Positions 16,297 through 25,127 are shown, counted from the stretch's first letter. The stretch: DNA of 48,653 nucleotides from Bradyrhizobium pachyrhizi (GCF_001189245.1 NZ_LFIQ01000119.1:273912-322564); one strand, 5' to 3'. The notes: a model not told the origin generated them from the sequence alone. Translations and numbers: made by a program.

Positions 16297-18636
16297 CTAG
16301 GTCGGCTTGCCGCGTCCGTTCTTCTCGGCCGCGCGGCGCAGTGCGTCGGCGAGCGCGCCGCCGCCGGACTGCTCCTGCGGCCGGCGCGGAGCCGACGACG
16401 TCATCTTGCCGGAGCCGCGCGAGAAATCGCGCGACAGCGCCGCATTGTCCTTCTTCGGCCCGATCTCGTCGTCAAGCCGCAGCGTCAGCGCGATGCGCTT
16501 GCGCGCGACCTCGACGTCCAGCACCTTGACCTTGACGATGTCGCCGGGCTTCACCACCTCGCGCGGGTCCTTGATGAAATTCCGCGACATCGCCGAGATG
16601 TGCACCAGCCCATCCTGGTGCACGCCGATATCGACGAAAGCGCCGAATGCAGCGACGTTGGTCACGGTGCCCTCGAGGATCATGCCCTTCTTGAGGTCCT
16701 TGACCTCCTCGACGCCTTCCTTGAACACCGCCGCCTTGAACGCCGGACGCGGATCGCGGCCGGGCTTTTCCAGTTCGCGCAGAATGTCGGTGACGGTCGG
16801 CAATCCGAACGTATCGTCGACGAAGGATTGCGGCTTGAGACCCCGCACCACGTCGGCATTGCCGATCAGCGCCTTGATGTCGCTCTTGGTCGCCTCGAGG
16901 ATGCGGCGCACCACCGGGTAGGCTTCCGGATGCACGCCGGATGAATCGAGCGGATCCTCGCCATTGCTGATACGCAGGAAGCCGGCACACTGCTCGAAGG
17001 CCTTCGGGCCGAGCCGCGGCACCTCCTTCAGCGCCTTGCGCGACTTGAACGGACCGTTGGCATCGCGGTGCTGCACAATGCTTTGCGCCAGTCCCTGGCC
17101 GATGCCCGACACCCGCGCGAGCAGCGGCACCGAGGCGGTATTGGCGTCGACGCCGACCGCGTTCACGCAGTCTTCCACCACGGCATCGAGCGAGCGGGCG
17201 AGCTTGGCCTCGCCGAGATCGTGCTGGTATTGGCCGACGCCGATCGCCTTCGGATCGATTTTGACCAGCTCGGCCAGAGGATCCTGCAGGCGCCGTGCGA
17301 TCGAGACCGCGCCGCGAATGGTGACATCGAGGTCGGGCAGTTCGTTCGAGGCGAAGGCCGAGGCGGAATAGACCGATGCGCCGGCTTCGGAGACCACGAT
17401 CTTGGTCATCTTGCGCTCGGGCAGCCGCTTCACGAGCTCGGCGGCGAGCTTGTCGGTTTCGCGCGAGGCGGTGCCGTTGCCGATCGCGATCAGCTCGACG
17501 CCATGCTCGATCGCGAGCTTGCCGAGAATGGCCAGCGCCTCATCCCAGCGCCGCTGCGGCTCGTGCGGGAAGATCGCCGTATGCGCCACCACCTTGCCGG
17601 TCGCATCGATCACTGCGACCTTGACGCCGGTGCGATAGCCGGGATCGAGCCCCATGGTGGCGCGCGCGCCGGCCGGCGCCGCGAGCAAGAGGTCGCGCAG
17701 ATTCGAGGCGAACACGCGCACCGCCTCGGTCTCGGCCGCGGTCCACAGCCGCAGCCGCAAATCGATGTTGAGGTGGATCTGGATCTTGGTGCGCCAGGCC
17801 CAGCGCACCGTCTCGGTCAGCCATTTGTCGCCCTTGCGGCCCTGGTTGGAGATCGCAAAGCGGTTCATGATCTTAAGCTCGTAGAGGCCGGGCTGGCCGA
17901 CGACCGGCTCCTGCGCCTCCGGCTTGATCGCGAGGTCGAGGATCTCTTCCTTCTCGCCGCGGAACAGCGCCAGGATGCGGTGCGACGGCAGCTTCGGCAG
18001 CGGCTCGGAGAAATCGAAATAGTCCTTGAATTTCTCGCCTTCGGTCTTCTTCCCGGTGCGGACGGTCGAGGCCATGATGCCGTTCGACCACATCTCCTCG
18101 CGCAGCGCGCCGATCAGGTCGGCATCTTCGGCGAAGCGCTCGACCAGGACCGCGCGCGCGCCGTCGAGCGCCGCGGCGACGTCGGCGACCTGCTTCTCGG
18201 CATTGACGAAGGGCGTCGCGGCCTCGTTCGGATCGCTCTCGGGCTGCGTCAGAAGTTGATCGGCGAGCGGCTCGAGGCCGGCCTCCTTGGCGATCTCGGC
18301 CTTGGTGCGACGCTTCGGCTTGTAGGGCAGATAGATGTCCTCGAGCCGGCCCTTGCTGTCGGCGGCCATGATCTGGGCCTCGAGCGCGGCGTCGAGCTTG
18401 CCCTGCTCACGGATCGAATTGAGCACCGCGGTGCGGCGCTCCTCGAGCTCGCGCAAATACGTCAGCCGCTCCTCCAGCGTGCGCAGCTGGGCGTCATCAA
18501 GCGCGCCGGTGAGCTCCTTGCGGTATCGCGCGATGAACGGCACCGTGGCGCCACCGTCGAGCAGCGTCACCGCCGCCTCGACCTGTTCGTCGCGAACCCC
18601 CAGCTCCTGCGCAATCTGATGATGAATCTTTGCCAC
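16297..18636 (-). CDS. tex: Tex family RNA-binding transcription accessory protein
   Basis: 779 residues, typical length for Tex. The N-terminal Tex region (VPFIARYRKELTGALDD, EDIYLPYKPKRRTKAEIA) is followed by the YqgF/RuvX-like nuclease-fold domain (TMGLDPGYRTGVKVAVID), helix-hairpin-helix repeats (VSGIGQGLAQSIVQHRDANG), and a C-terminal S1 RNA-binding domain (TVTNVAAFGAFVDIGVHQDG). The last 50 residues are a basic, disordered tail. Tex is a conserved cytoplasmic factor linked to transcription and RNA handling. It stands alone as a housekeeping gene. Confidence 0.97.
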   Translation of the reverse strand: MAKIHHQIAQELGVRDEQVEAAVTLLDGGATVPFIARYRKELTGALDDAQLRTLEERLTYLRELEERRTAVLNSIREQGKLDAALEAQIMAADSKGRLEDIYLPYKPKRRTKAEIAKEAGLEPLADQLLTQPESDPNEAATPFVNAEKQVADVAAALDGARAVLVERFAEDADLIGALREEMWSNGIMASTVRTGKKTEGEKFKDYFDFSEPLPKLPSHRILALFRGEKEEILDLAIKPEAQEPVVGQPGLYELKIMNRFAISNQGRKGDKWLTETVRWAWRTKIQIHLNIDLRLRLWTAAETEAVRVFASNLRDLLLAAPAGARATMGLDPGYRTGVKVAVIDATGKVVAHTAIFPHEPQRRWDEALAILGKLAIEHGVELIAIGNGTASRETDKLAAELVKRLPERKMTKIVVSEAGASVYSASAFASNELPDLDVTIRGAVSIARRLQDPLAELVKIDPKAIGVGQYQHDLGEAKLARSLDAVVEDCVNAVGVDANTASVPLLARVSGIGQGLAQSIVQHRDANGPFKSRKALKEVPRLGPKAFEQCAGFLRISNGEDPLDSSGVHPEAYPVVRRILEATKSDIKALIGNADVVRGLKPQSFVDDTFGLPTVTDILRELEKPGRDPRPAFKAAVFKEGVEEVKDLKKGMILEGTVTNVAAFGAFVDIGVHQDGLVHISAMSRNFIKDPREVVKPGDIVKVKVLDVEVARKRIALTLRLDDEIGPKKDNAALSRDFSRGSGKMTSSAPRRPQEQSGGGALADALRRAAEKNGRGKPT

Positions 18637-18734
18637 GCCTGTCTCTCTGAAATTCCGTTGCGCCGCCGGATCACTGATGGCGCGGAGGCCGCTTATGAAC
18701 CATCCCGGATTGATTCATCAAGGCGCGCTGTGGA

Positions 18735-19613
18735 TCAAATTGGGCGCGGGCTGCAATCTATTTCCGGGATGTTGACCGTCCGCGGCTTGACAAATAGATG
18801 CGCGCCGCATTGCCGCCGAAAAATCGCGGCCCTCGCGTCACTTGACAAATCAGCCAGCAAGGTCTCCGCCGCCGCGAGCCAGTGCCCATAGCCGCCCGCG
18901 AGATTGACGACGGGCCAGTCGCTGCCCCACAGCATCCGCTGCGGCCCGAAACATGCCAGTGCATGATCCACAGCCTCGCTGAGATCGGCGACCTGCCAGT
19001 TCGGTGCCGCCTCAGTCGCAAGGCCCGAGAGTTTGCAGACGACGTTGGATCGTGTGGCGAGGCTTGCGATGTCGTCCTTCCAGGCCGCGATGTCGCCGGT
19101 CGCAAGGTGCGGCTTGCCGAAATGGTCGAGCACGAATTGCAGGTCCGGATGGCGATCGACCACCTGAATGAGCCGCGGCAAATGGCGCGGCAGCACCAGC
19201 GCGTCGAAGACGAGGTCACGCCGCGCCATGGCCTCGAACGGCGCCGCCAGTTCGGCGCGCAGCAGCCAGTCGTCATCGGCGATGTCCTGCATCATCGGCC
19301 GCAGCCCGACGAGGAGCTCGCGCCCGGCGATCGCATCGATCCGCGCCGCGGCATCGGCGGCGTCGAAGTCGACCCAGCCGACCACGCCGCGCACCTGCTC
19401 GGCGCCTTTTGCGATATCAAGCAAAAATGCGGTCTCCGCTTCGGTCGGCGCGGCCTGCACCAGGATGGTGCCTTCGATCCCGGCCGCGGCGAGATGCGGC
19501 GCGAGATCGGCCAGGCCGAAGTCGCGGTAGATCGGCCCGCGCTCGGGCGTCAGCCAGCCGTAATCCGCGCGCGCCAGGGTCCAGACATGGTGATGGGCGT
19601 CGATCCGCATCAT
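18735..19613 (-). CDS. Amidohydrolase family protein (L-fuconolactonase-like)
   Basis: 292 residues of the amidohydrolase-2 family. DAHHHVW (N-terminal HxH), VLDHFGKP and LWGSDWPVVNL are the metal-site segments, and WLTPERGPIYRDF is typical of the sugar-lactonase branch. It likely hydrolyses an aldonolactone. Its start ATG overlaps the stop of the aldo/keto reductase gene (ATGA), so the two form an operon in which the reductase would oxidise a sugar to its lactone and this enzyme would open it. The exact sugar (L-fucose, L-rhamnose or other) is inferred only by family. Confidence 0.88.
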   Translation of the reverse strand: MMRIDAHHHVWTLARADYGWLTPERGPIYRDFGLADLAPHLAAAGIEGTILVQAAPTEAETAFLLDIAKGAEQVRGVVGWVDFDAADAAARIDAIAGRELLVGLRPMMQDIADDDWLLRAELAAPFEAMARRDLVFDALVLPRHLPRLIQVVDRHPDLQFVLDHFGKPHLATGDIAAWKDDIASLATRSNVVCKLSGLATEAAPNWQVADLSEAVDHALACFGPQRMLWGSDWPVVNLAGGYGHWLAAAETLLADLSSDARAAIFRRQCGAHLFVKPRTVNIPEIDCSPRPI

Positions 19614-20656
19614 GCCGGCACCGGCGCATGCTGGTCGAGCAGCCCCTCATTCTTCAGGTCGCGCCACAGCGCGGCAGGCACGGGCGACGACACCGCGGCG
19701 ACGTTGCGCTCGACCTCCTGCGGCGTCTGCGCGCCGAGCACGAGGCTTGCCACCGCCGGATGGCCGAGCGCGAAATGCAGCGCCGCGGTCGGCAGCGCCA
19801 CGTTGTGGGCGCGGCAGACCCGATCGATCGCCGCCACCTTCCGCATCACGTCCGGCGGCGCGTCCTTGTAATTGTACTTGGCACCGGCAACCGCGCCGGT
19901 CGCCAGGATGCCGGAGTTGAAGACGCCACCGAGCATCATGCCGATGTCCCTTGCTTGCGCCAGCGGCAGGAATTCGGCGAGCGCGGGTTGCTCGAGCAGC
20001 GAGTAGCGGCCGGCGAGCAGCATGGTGTCGAACGTTCCGGCCTTGGCGAAGCGCCCGCACATCTCGGCCTCGTTGACGCCGATCCCGATCCCCTTGACCA
20101 CGCGCTCGGAACGCAGCTTGTCGAGCGCAACATAGGCGCCCTCCATCGCCTCGCGAAACCGCGCCTCGATCGCGTCAGCTCCGTGGGTCCAGACGTCGAC
20201 GTCGTGGATCAGTAGCAGGTCGATGCGATCGGTGCCGAGCCGCAGCAGCGACTGCTCCACCGAGCGCATGGTGCCGTCATAGGAATAGTCGAACACCGCG
20301 CGATGCGGCGCGCCGCCGGCGAAGTTGGAGCCGTCGCCGCGGCCATGGAACGGGTCCATCCAGCGCCCGACCTTGGTGCAGACGACGACGTCGTCGCGCG
20401 CCACGCGGCGCAGCGCGGTGCCGCTGCGGTGTTCGGCGAGGCCATGGCCGTAGAGCGGCGAGGAATCCAGCAGGTTGACCCCCAGCGCGAATGCCCGCTC
20501 CACCGTCGCAATCGCAGCAGTGTCGTCGAGCCGTGCGAACAGGTCGCCGAGCGGCGCCGTGCCGAAGCCGAGAATGGAGACATCGAGCCCGGTCCGGCCG
20601 AGCCTGCGGCGTGGCAGTGCCGGGGAGCCCGGATCGGAGGATTGTTGTTGGGTCAT
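19610..20656 (-). CDS. Aldo/keto reductase (sugar 1-dehydrogenase-like)
   Basis: 348 residues of the aldo/keto reductase fold. GRTGLDVSILGFGTAPLG opens the barrel; the catalytic-type residues appear as Asp and Tyr in LLDSSPLYGHGLAE, Lys in VVVCTKVGR and His in LLLIHDVD. The branch resembles L-fucose/D-threo-aldose 1-dehydrogenases and pyridoxal 4-dehydrogenase. It overlaps the lactonase-like amidohydrolase by four bases, which supports oxidation of an aldose to a lactone with NAD(P). It is the first gene of this two-gene operon. Confidence 0.9.
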   Translation of the reverse strand: MTQQQSSDPGSPALPRRRLGRTGLDVSILGFGTAPLGDLFARLDDTAAIATVERAFALGVNLLDSSPLYGHGLAEHRSGTALRRVARDDVVVCTKVGRWMDPFHGRGDGSNFAGGAPHRAVFDYSYDGTMRSVEQSLLRLGTDRIDLLLIHDVDVWTHGADAIEARFREAMEGAYVALDKLRSERVVKGIGIGVNEAEMCGRFAKAGTFDTMLLAGRYSLLEQPALAEFLPLAQARDIGMMLGGVFNSGILATGAVAGAKYNYKDAPPDVMRKVAAIDRVCRAHNVALPTAALHFALGHPAVASLVLGAQTPQEVERNVAAVSSPVPAALWRDLKNEGLLDQHAPVPA

Positions 20657-21005
20657 TATGGCCTCCCGCCTGCGTTTCTTGTTAGCCCCTCATCAGACTA
20701 GCGTCGTTGACCGGGATCGTGAAGAGACCTTGGCGGCCGACGCCGCGGTGAGGTCTCTCATCGCGCACGCACCACATCGCTAAAATGCAATGCACAGCTT
20801 CACGTTGCCTATCGGCGGGAAATAGGCTATGGGAGCTCCGCAACTTCAACGCAGGAGGCGACGATGTTCAGGTCTGCGCGCCTCCCGGGTTCGCCGCGCG
20901 ATATTTGACGCGCGTCCCGGGATCGTATCCCGGGTGAAATCGCAACACCCACACGCAATCGAATCTGCTGCGAGCCTTCGGCTCCGCGCTTGCGGAACTT
21001 TTGTC
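20657..21005. other. Intergenic region with hairpins and a 14-codon ORF
   Basis: 349 nt between divergent genes. It contains an inverted repeat at 20722-20757 (GAGACCT...AGGTCTC), GCCTAT...ATAGGC at 20808-20823, and CCCGGGATcgtATCCCGGG near 20914-20932. A perfect AGGAGG at 20853-20858 precedes ATG 20864, which opens only 14 codons to a TGA at 20908. The next frame that looks like protein starts at 21006. Confidence 0.45.
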
Positions 21006-22166
21006 ATGACCTCGACGCTTCCGGTGGCCTCTCGTCGCGAGGCCACACGCTCCGCGCTGCTCGAACGTCAGCTGCAGAGGTATCATCCGAACGTTCAGGG
21101 AAAGGTCCGCGCGCTGGCCATGCGGCACACGCGTCTTGCGGACCTTGCCGCGAGCTTTCCTGCGCTGCTGTTCGCGCTGGCGGTCCCGCGAGCCGGGATC
21201 GCTTCGGCGCGCGCACGCGCATGCGTCGTCGACGGCCGCTCCCTCGCGGACGCCGCGGCCGCGGCGGGCATTCCGCTGTGGCTGCGCAGATTGCCGCCGG
21301 AGGCATTCACCGCTCCGATCACGGGACTGCCCGATGACGAGCTGTTTCGCCGACAGATCGCGAACCACCTGCCGTTATCACCGAAGCTCGCGCCGATCTG
21401 GCTGAGATCCGTCGCGGCGGTTGCCGAGCTCGCACATGGACCGGCGGCGGTCTGGATCGCGCGCGAGCTGGTCCGAGCGCCGCCGCGCACCGATCCTGTG
21501 CGATTGCGGCTCGTCGGCCTGTGGGCGTGGTTCTCCACGCAGCCGGCGACGCTGGGACATACGCTGATCGACCGGAGGTGGACGCCGAGCATGCAGATCG
21601 GCTCGGCGCTCGCGGCCGCCGATGCATGGAGCACGATGATCGCGCTGCATGTCAGCCTCGGCTCGGAGAAGATCGCGGATATGTGGCTGCAGCCGGGCCG
21701 CGTTGACGGTTACGACTTCATCCCGCTGAACTCGACCACGGATATCTCGGAGGAGGCGGAAGCGATGCAGAATTGCCTGCGCACCTACGGTCCCAACCTC
21801 GCCCACAATCGCTCGCGGCTGTGGAGCATCAGGCGGAATGGGCAACGCGTCGCCACCCTGAGAGTCGCGGCGCGTTTTGAGGGCCCGTTGCCAGGCATCG
21901 CCGAGCTCACCGGTATCCGGAACGCCGAGATGCCGCGCGAGGTCTGGTGGGCGGCGCGCCAATGGCTGCATAGCTACGGCCTGTTGCGGATGGAGGTCGA
22001 GCAACGCAGATGGGGCACCGCGCCTCTCGACCGCCGACCTGGCGCGCGATCTGGCGGCCGTACTGGCTCGCCAGGCGGCAGATTCCGGAATGGCTGCCGC
22101 TCGCTCCGTCGCGCAAGGCGCTCAATGCGCTGTGATGCGCATCCGCCACCGCCGTGTCGTTGCTAA
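21006..22166 (+). CDS. PcfJ-like domain protein with probable frameshifted C-terminus
   Basis: 386 residues from ATG 21006. The 59 codons of open frame upstream are hairpin DNA and not protein-like. The C-terminal half has a PcfJ-like segment (SEEAEAMQNCLRTYG followed by WSIRRNGQRVATLRV), seen in conjugation- and phage-linked proteins of unknown function; the N-terminal half is unrecognised. The last 40 residues are poor protein sequence. A one-base loss in the GGGG at 22012-22015 would explain this, because the alternative frame reads WRPYWLARRQIPEWLPLAP and stops at 22135. As written the gene overlaps the convergent gene's end by 4 nt; the corrected one does not. Confidence 0.6.
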   Translation: MTSTLPVASRREATRSALLERQLQRYHPNVQGKVRALAMRHTRLADLAASFPALLFALAVPRAGIASARARACVVDGRSLADAAAAAGIPLWLRRLPPEAFTAPITGLPDDELFRRQIANHLPLSPKLAPIWLRSVAAVAELAHGPAAVWIARELVRAPPRTDPVRLRLVGLWAWFSTQPATLGHTLIDRRWTPSMQIGSALAAADAWSTMIALHVSLGSEKIADMWLQPGRVDGYDFIPLNSTTDISEEAEAMQNCLRTYGPNLAHNRSRLWSIRRNGQRVATLRVAARFEGPLPGIAELTGIRNAEMPREVWWAARQWLHSYGLLRMEVEQRRWGTAPLDRRPGARSGGRTGSPGGRFRNGCRSLRRARRSMRCDAHPPPPCRC

Positions 22167-22477
22167 TCGTCGGCAACAATCTGCTGGGCAAGGTTGTCGA
22201 CCACCACAGGACTCTCGAAATAGGTGACGATCGGATCGGCGCCATATTTCTCCCGTGCGCGGGCGCGCCACGCATCGGTGTACAGCGCCTCCGCCTCCAC
22301 TCTCGAGTTCCAGAAATAGATGCCGCCGGCCGTCATCCCGTCCTCGGACAGCACATAGGTCTTTCGGGACAGCCCCAGAATGCCGCGATAGATCGGCGCG
22401 GTACTCAGGAAGATGCTGCGAGCTTCCTCGCGCGTGATCGGCTTCGGCAGCTTGAACGTCGTGACAGCGGTAATCAT
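22163..22477 (-). CDS. YdhR-like monooxygenase family protein (ABM fold)
   Basis: 104 residues starting at ATG 22477, with AGGAG six bases upstream. The ferredoxin-like antibiotic biosynthesis monooxygenase fold is suggested by the strand ITAVTTFKLP, the helix ITREEARSIFLSTAP, then YRGILGLSRKTYVLSEDG and GGIYFWNSRVEAEALY. Members are small dimeric proteins, often linked to detoxification of aromatic or quinone compounds. It diverges from a TetR regulator across a palindrome cluster and is the likely target of that regulator. Confidence 0.8.
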   Translation of the reverse strand: MITAVTTFKLPKPITREEARSIFLSTAPIYRGILGLSRKTYVLSEDGMTAGGIYFWNSRVEAEALYTDAWRARAREKYGADPIVTYFESPVVVDNLAQQIVADD

Positions 22478-22495
22478 CCGGATCTCCTGCAGCAT

Positions 22496-22539
22496 CATTC
22501 TTGACACGATCGTCAATATTGACATTAATGTCAAGAATG
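22496..22539. promoter_or_regulatory. Palindrome cluster, probable TetR operator
   Basis: CATTCTTGACA (22496-22506) and TGTCAAGAATG (22529-22539) are perfect 11-nt inverted copies. Inside lie the palindromes GTCAATATTGAC (22512-22523) and TTGACATTAATGTCAA (22519-22534), plus TGACacgatcGTCA (22502-22515). This gives repeated TGAC/GTCA half-sites between the divergent monooxygenase and TetR genes. TTGACA at 22501 with a 17-nt gap to ATTAAT could be a promoter for the TetR gene. Binding by that TetR protein is inferred. Confidence 0.7.
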
Positions 22540-22558
22540 AATCGATGGAGCGAGCCGC

Positions 22559-23137
22559 ATGGTGGGCGTGCGTCAGTTTGACGAAGACGAGATGATCGCA
22601 ACCGCGCTCGACGTGTTCTGGCGCAAGGGCCTGCACGATGCGACCATGCAGGACCTCGCGGCCGCAACCGGCGTCCAGCGCGGCAGCCTCTACAACGCCT
22701 ATGGCGACAAGGAAGCGATCTTCCTGCGCGCCTTCGATCAGTATGCCGCGCAATTCCTGGACGCGGCCAGCAGCGCGCTGGCGCAGGGCGATACCTCAGC
22801 GAGACTGAGGGACTTCTTTGACATGATCATCGTCAACATGACCGACGGCACGCCGCAGCGGGGCTGCCTGACCACGCGCACCGCGCTCGACGCGGCCATT
22901 TCGAGCCCGGATGTACGCCAGCGCGTGCAGGACGTGCTCACCCGGCTCGAGCAGCTGGTCGGCAAGGCCATCAGCGCGACGCCGAACAGGCGCAGCACGG
23001 CCGATGCAAACCGGCTGGCGCGCGTCATCGTGACGTTCACGCGCGGGCTCGCCGTGATGGAGCGCGCCGGATACAGCCGCAAGCAGTTGAGGGAATCCGC
23101 CACCACATTCATCGATGCCGTGATTGGCGACGCCTGA
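22559..23137 (+). CDS. TetR/AcrR family transcriptional regulator
   Basis: 192 residues. The N-terminal helix-turn-helix is typical: MIATALDVFWRKGLHDATMQ, then DLAAATGVQRGSLYNAYGDK. The C-terminal ligand domain resembles that of AcrR/YcdC-type repressors, with one Cys in QRGCLTTRTA. A GGAG lies 8 nt before the ATG. It diverges from the YdhR-like gene, and the palindromes between them are a likely operator, giving autoregulation and ligand-induced expression of the monooxygenase (inference). Confidence 0.92.
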   Translation: MVGVRQFDEDEMIATALDVFWRKGLHDATMQDLAAATGVQRGSLYNAYGDKEAIFLRAFDQYAAQFLDAASSALAQGDTSARLRDFFDMIIVNMTDGTPQRGCLTTRTALDAAISSPDVRQRVQDVLTRLEQLVGKAISATPNRRSTADANRLARVIVTFTRGLAVMERAGYSRKQLRESATTFIDAVIGDA

Positions 23138-23186
23138 GGCGGCGTCCCTGTCCCGGCGACGGCGTCATCGTAAGGGAGAAACCAGC

Positions 23187-23590
23187 ATGCAGGAACGGAA
23201 CGGCGGCTGCCTGTGCGGCGCGGTGCGTTACACGTCAAGAGCGAACCGCGGAGCATCGCGATATGTCATTGCACACATTGCCAGCGGCAAAGCGGCAGCC
23301 TGTTTTCGTTCAACCTCGTGATCCGCGAAGCCGACTACCAGCAGTCGGGCGAGACGGTGGTGTTCGTCGACAAGGGCGACAGCGGCCATCCGGTCCATCG
23401 TCATTTCTGCGGGCGCTGCGGGTCCCCTCTGCTTGCGAAGACTGCATTGATGCCCGGCAAGGTCGTGGTGAAAGCCGGCACGCTCGACAGCATGGAGGGA
23501 TTGCAGCCGCAAGCCGAGATCTATACCGATCGCGCCGTCGCATGGCTCGCGCCGATCCCCGGCGCTGCGCGCTTTGCCCGGAACGTGTGA
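23187..23590 (+). pseudogene. Gfa-like (glutathione-dependent formaldehyde-activating family) gene with frameshift
   Basis: The gene starts at ATG 23187 with GGGAG upstream and encodes NGGCLCGAVRYT, the first zinc Cys pair. Homology then shifts to the -1 frame: KSEPRSIAICHCTHCQRQSG, HRHFCGRCGSPL and so on, ending at TGA 23588-23590. One lost base near 23234 (ACGTCAAG where ACGGTCAAG would stay in frame) restores a full-length protein of about 134 residues with all the zinc-binding Cys motifs. It is either a recent pseudogene or a sequencing error. Gfa-fold proteins are small zinc proteins, many of unknown reaction. It follows the TetR gene on the same strand. Confidence 0.75.
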
Positions 23591-23649
23591 CCGGATGCGC
23601 CGGTCACGGACGCAGCGGGAAACGATTCAGCCTGGCCAGGGTTGCCTCC

Positions 23650-23734
23650 GTTCCGATTGCATCGGAACGGAGCTCTCGACTTTGCTTTGACGCGTTTTCT
23701 TCACGCGAACCGGTACTTCGCTCGAAAACGCTCC
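23650..23734. repeat. Dispersed intergenic repeat, copy 1
   Basis: It begins with the hairpin GTTCCGATtgcATCGGAAC at 23650-23668 and continues with TTTGACGCGTTTTCTTCACG followed by CGAACCGGTAC and CTCGAAAACGCT. The same block recurs at 30831-30910 and 48580-48653, always just after a gene end. The leading hairpin could act as a terminator (inference). Confidence 0.85.
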
Positions 23735-23739
23735 GGCGA

Positions 23740-24858
23740 TCATTGACCGGCCGGCAATTCGGCGTAGTTGCCGTCCTTGTCACGGCGGTACACGACGTAG
23801 TCGATCAGGGTGATGTCACCCTTCGGCGTGTAGCTGATCTTGCCGAGCACGGTATCCCAGCTTCCGGCCTTGATGGCCGCCGCGACCTTCTTGGCGTCGG
23901 TGGTCTGGGCACGGGCCGCCGCCTGGCTCCAGATCTGGAACGCGGCATAGCTGTAGAGCGTGTAGCCGTCGGGATCGATGCCCTTGTCCTTGAACTTCTT
24001 CAAGGTCGCGGCCGCGGTCGCCTTCTTGCGCGGGTCGGGCGAGAAGGTGAACAGCGAGCCTTCGGCAAGCGGACCTGCGATCGCGGCGAACTGCTTGTCG
24101 ACCAGGGCGTCGCCGCCCATCAGTACAGCATTGACGCCCTGCTCGCGCATCTGGCGCAGGATCAACGCAGCCTCGGCATAATAGCCGCCGACATAGACGA
24201 AATCGATCGACTCCTTCTTGAAGCGGGATACCAGAGCAGCAAAATCCTTGTCGCCCTTGGTATAGGCCTCATAAAGCTTTTCCTTCACCCCCGCGGCGTT
24301 GATGGCCTTCTTCGTTTCGTCGGCAAGGCCTTTGCCGTAGGTCGTCTTGTCGTGGATGATCGCGACGTTCTTGGTCTTGTAGTTCTTGATAATGTAGGCG
24401 GCCGCAACCGTACCCTGCTGGTCATCCCGGCCGCAGACACGGAACGTGTTCCACAGCCCGCGCTCGGTGAATTGCGGATTGGTCGAGCCCGGCGTGATCT
24501 GCAGCACATTGCCCTCGGCATAGGCGTCCGACGCAGGGATCGAGGTCGATGAGCAGAAATGCCCAACGACGAACGGAATCCTCGCGCCTGCCATCTTCTC
24601 GGCAACCGACACCGCCTGCTTCGGATCGCAGGCATCGTCGCCGACCTCCAGCTTCAGCTTCTTGCCAAGCACGCCGCCCGCCGCATTGATGTCGGCAATC
24701 GCGAGATCAGCACCGTTCTTGAACTGCTGGCCAAAGCTCGCCTCGGAGCCGGTCATCGGTCCGACCACGGCAACACTGATATCCTGCGCCATGGCGGCGC
24801 CGGACAAGGCTAGGCTCGCGCCGAGCGCAAGAAAATATCCTCGAAGTGCAAACTTCAT
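23740..24858 (-). CDS. Branched-chain amino acid-type ABC substrate-binding protein (LivK-like)
   Basis: 372 residues. A Sec signal peptide (MKFALRGYFLALGASLALSG, then AAMAQ) precedes a type I periplasmic binding protein: ISVAVVGPMTGSEASFGQQF, VVGHFCSSTSIPASDAYAEG, FRVCGRDDQQG, VYVGGYYAEAALILRQMREQ. It would bind branched-chain or other amino acids in the periplasm. The start at 24858 follows GAGGAGA; the longer open frame upstream has no signal-like start. There are no LivHMGF permease or ATPase genes in the window, so it is an orphan that must share a transporter encoded elsewhere. Confidence 0.93.
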   Translation of the reverse strand: MKFALRGYFLALGASLALSGAAMAQDISVAVVGPMTGSEASFGQQFKNGADLAIADINAAGGVLGKKLKLEVGDDACDPKQAVSVAEKMAGARIPFVVGHFCSSTSIPASDAYAEGNVLQITPGSTNPQFTERGLWNTFRVCGRDDQQGTVAAAYIIKNYKTKNVAIIHDKTTYGKGLADETKKAINAAGVKEKLYEAYTKGDKDFAALVSRFKKESIDFVYVGGYYAEAALILRQMREQGVNAVLMGGDALVDKQFAAIAGPLAEGSLFTFSPDPRKKATAAATLKKFKDKGIDPDGYTLYSYAAFQIWSQAAARAQTTDAKKVAAAIKAGSWDTVLGKISYTPKGDITLIDYVVYRRDKDGNYAELPAGQ

Positions 24859-25127
24859 CACATTCTCCTCGATGGTCTCAAGTCGCCTCAATGCATCGCA
24901 GTCGACGAATCCGCCGATTGCGACGATCACCGGGGGGCTGCCTTTTAAGCGCGAGACGATTGGCAGGCTCGGACTGGGGCGACGGGGATTGGACATATGC
25001 GACATCGGGCAACAATGTGAAACACGTTGTCGTGCATTGGCGTCTGGAATCGCCCGCAGCGGACGTGATTGGGCGGCGATGTTGTGTGCGCGACAGCACA
25101 CAGGCTGGCGGAGAACGCTGTTTGCGA

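Noticed and set aside
17068..18891. 607-codon open frame on the plus strand
   Set aside because: It is antisense to tex, which has unmistakable domain motifs over the whole stretch.
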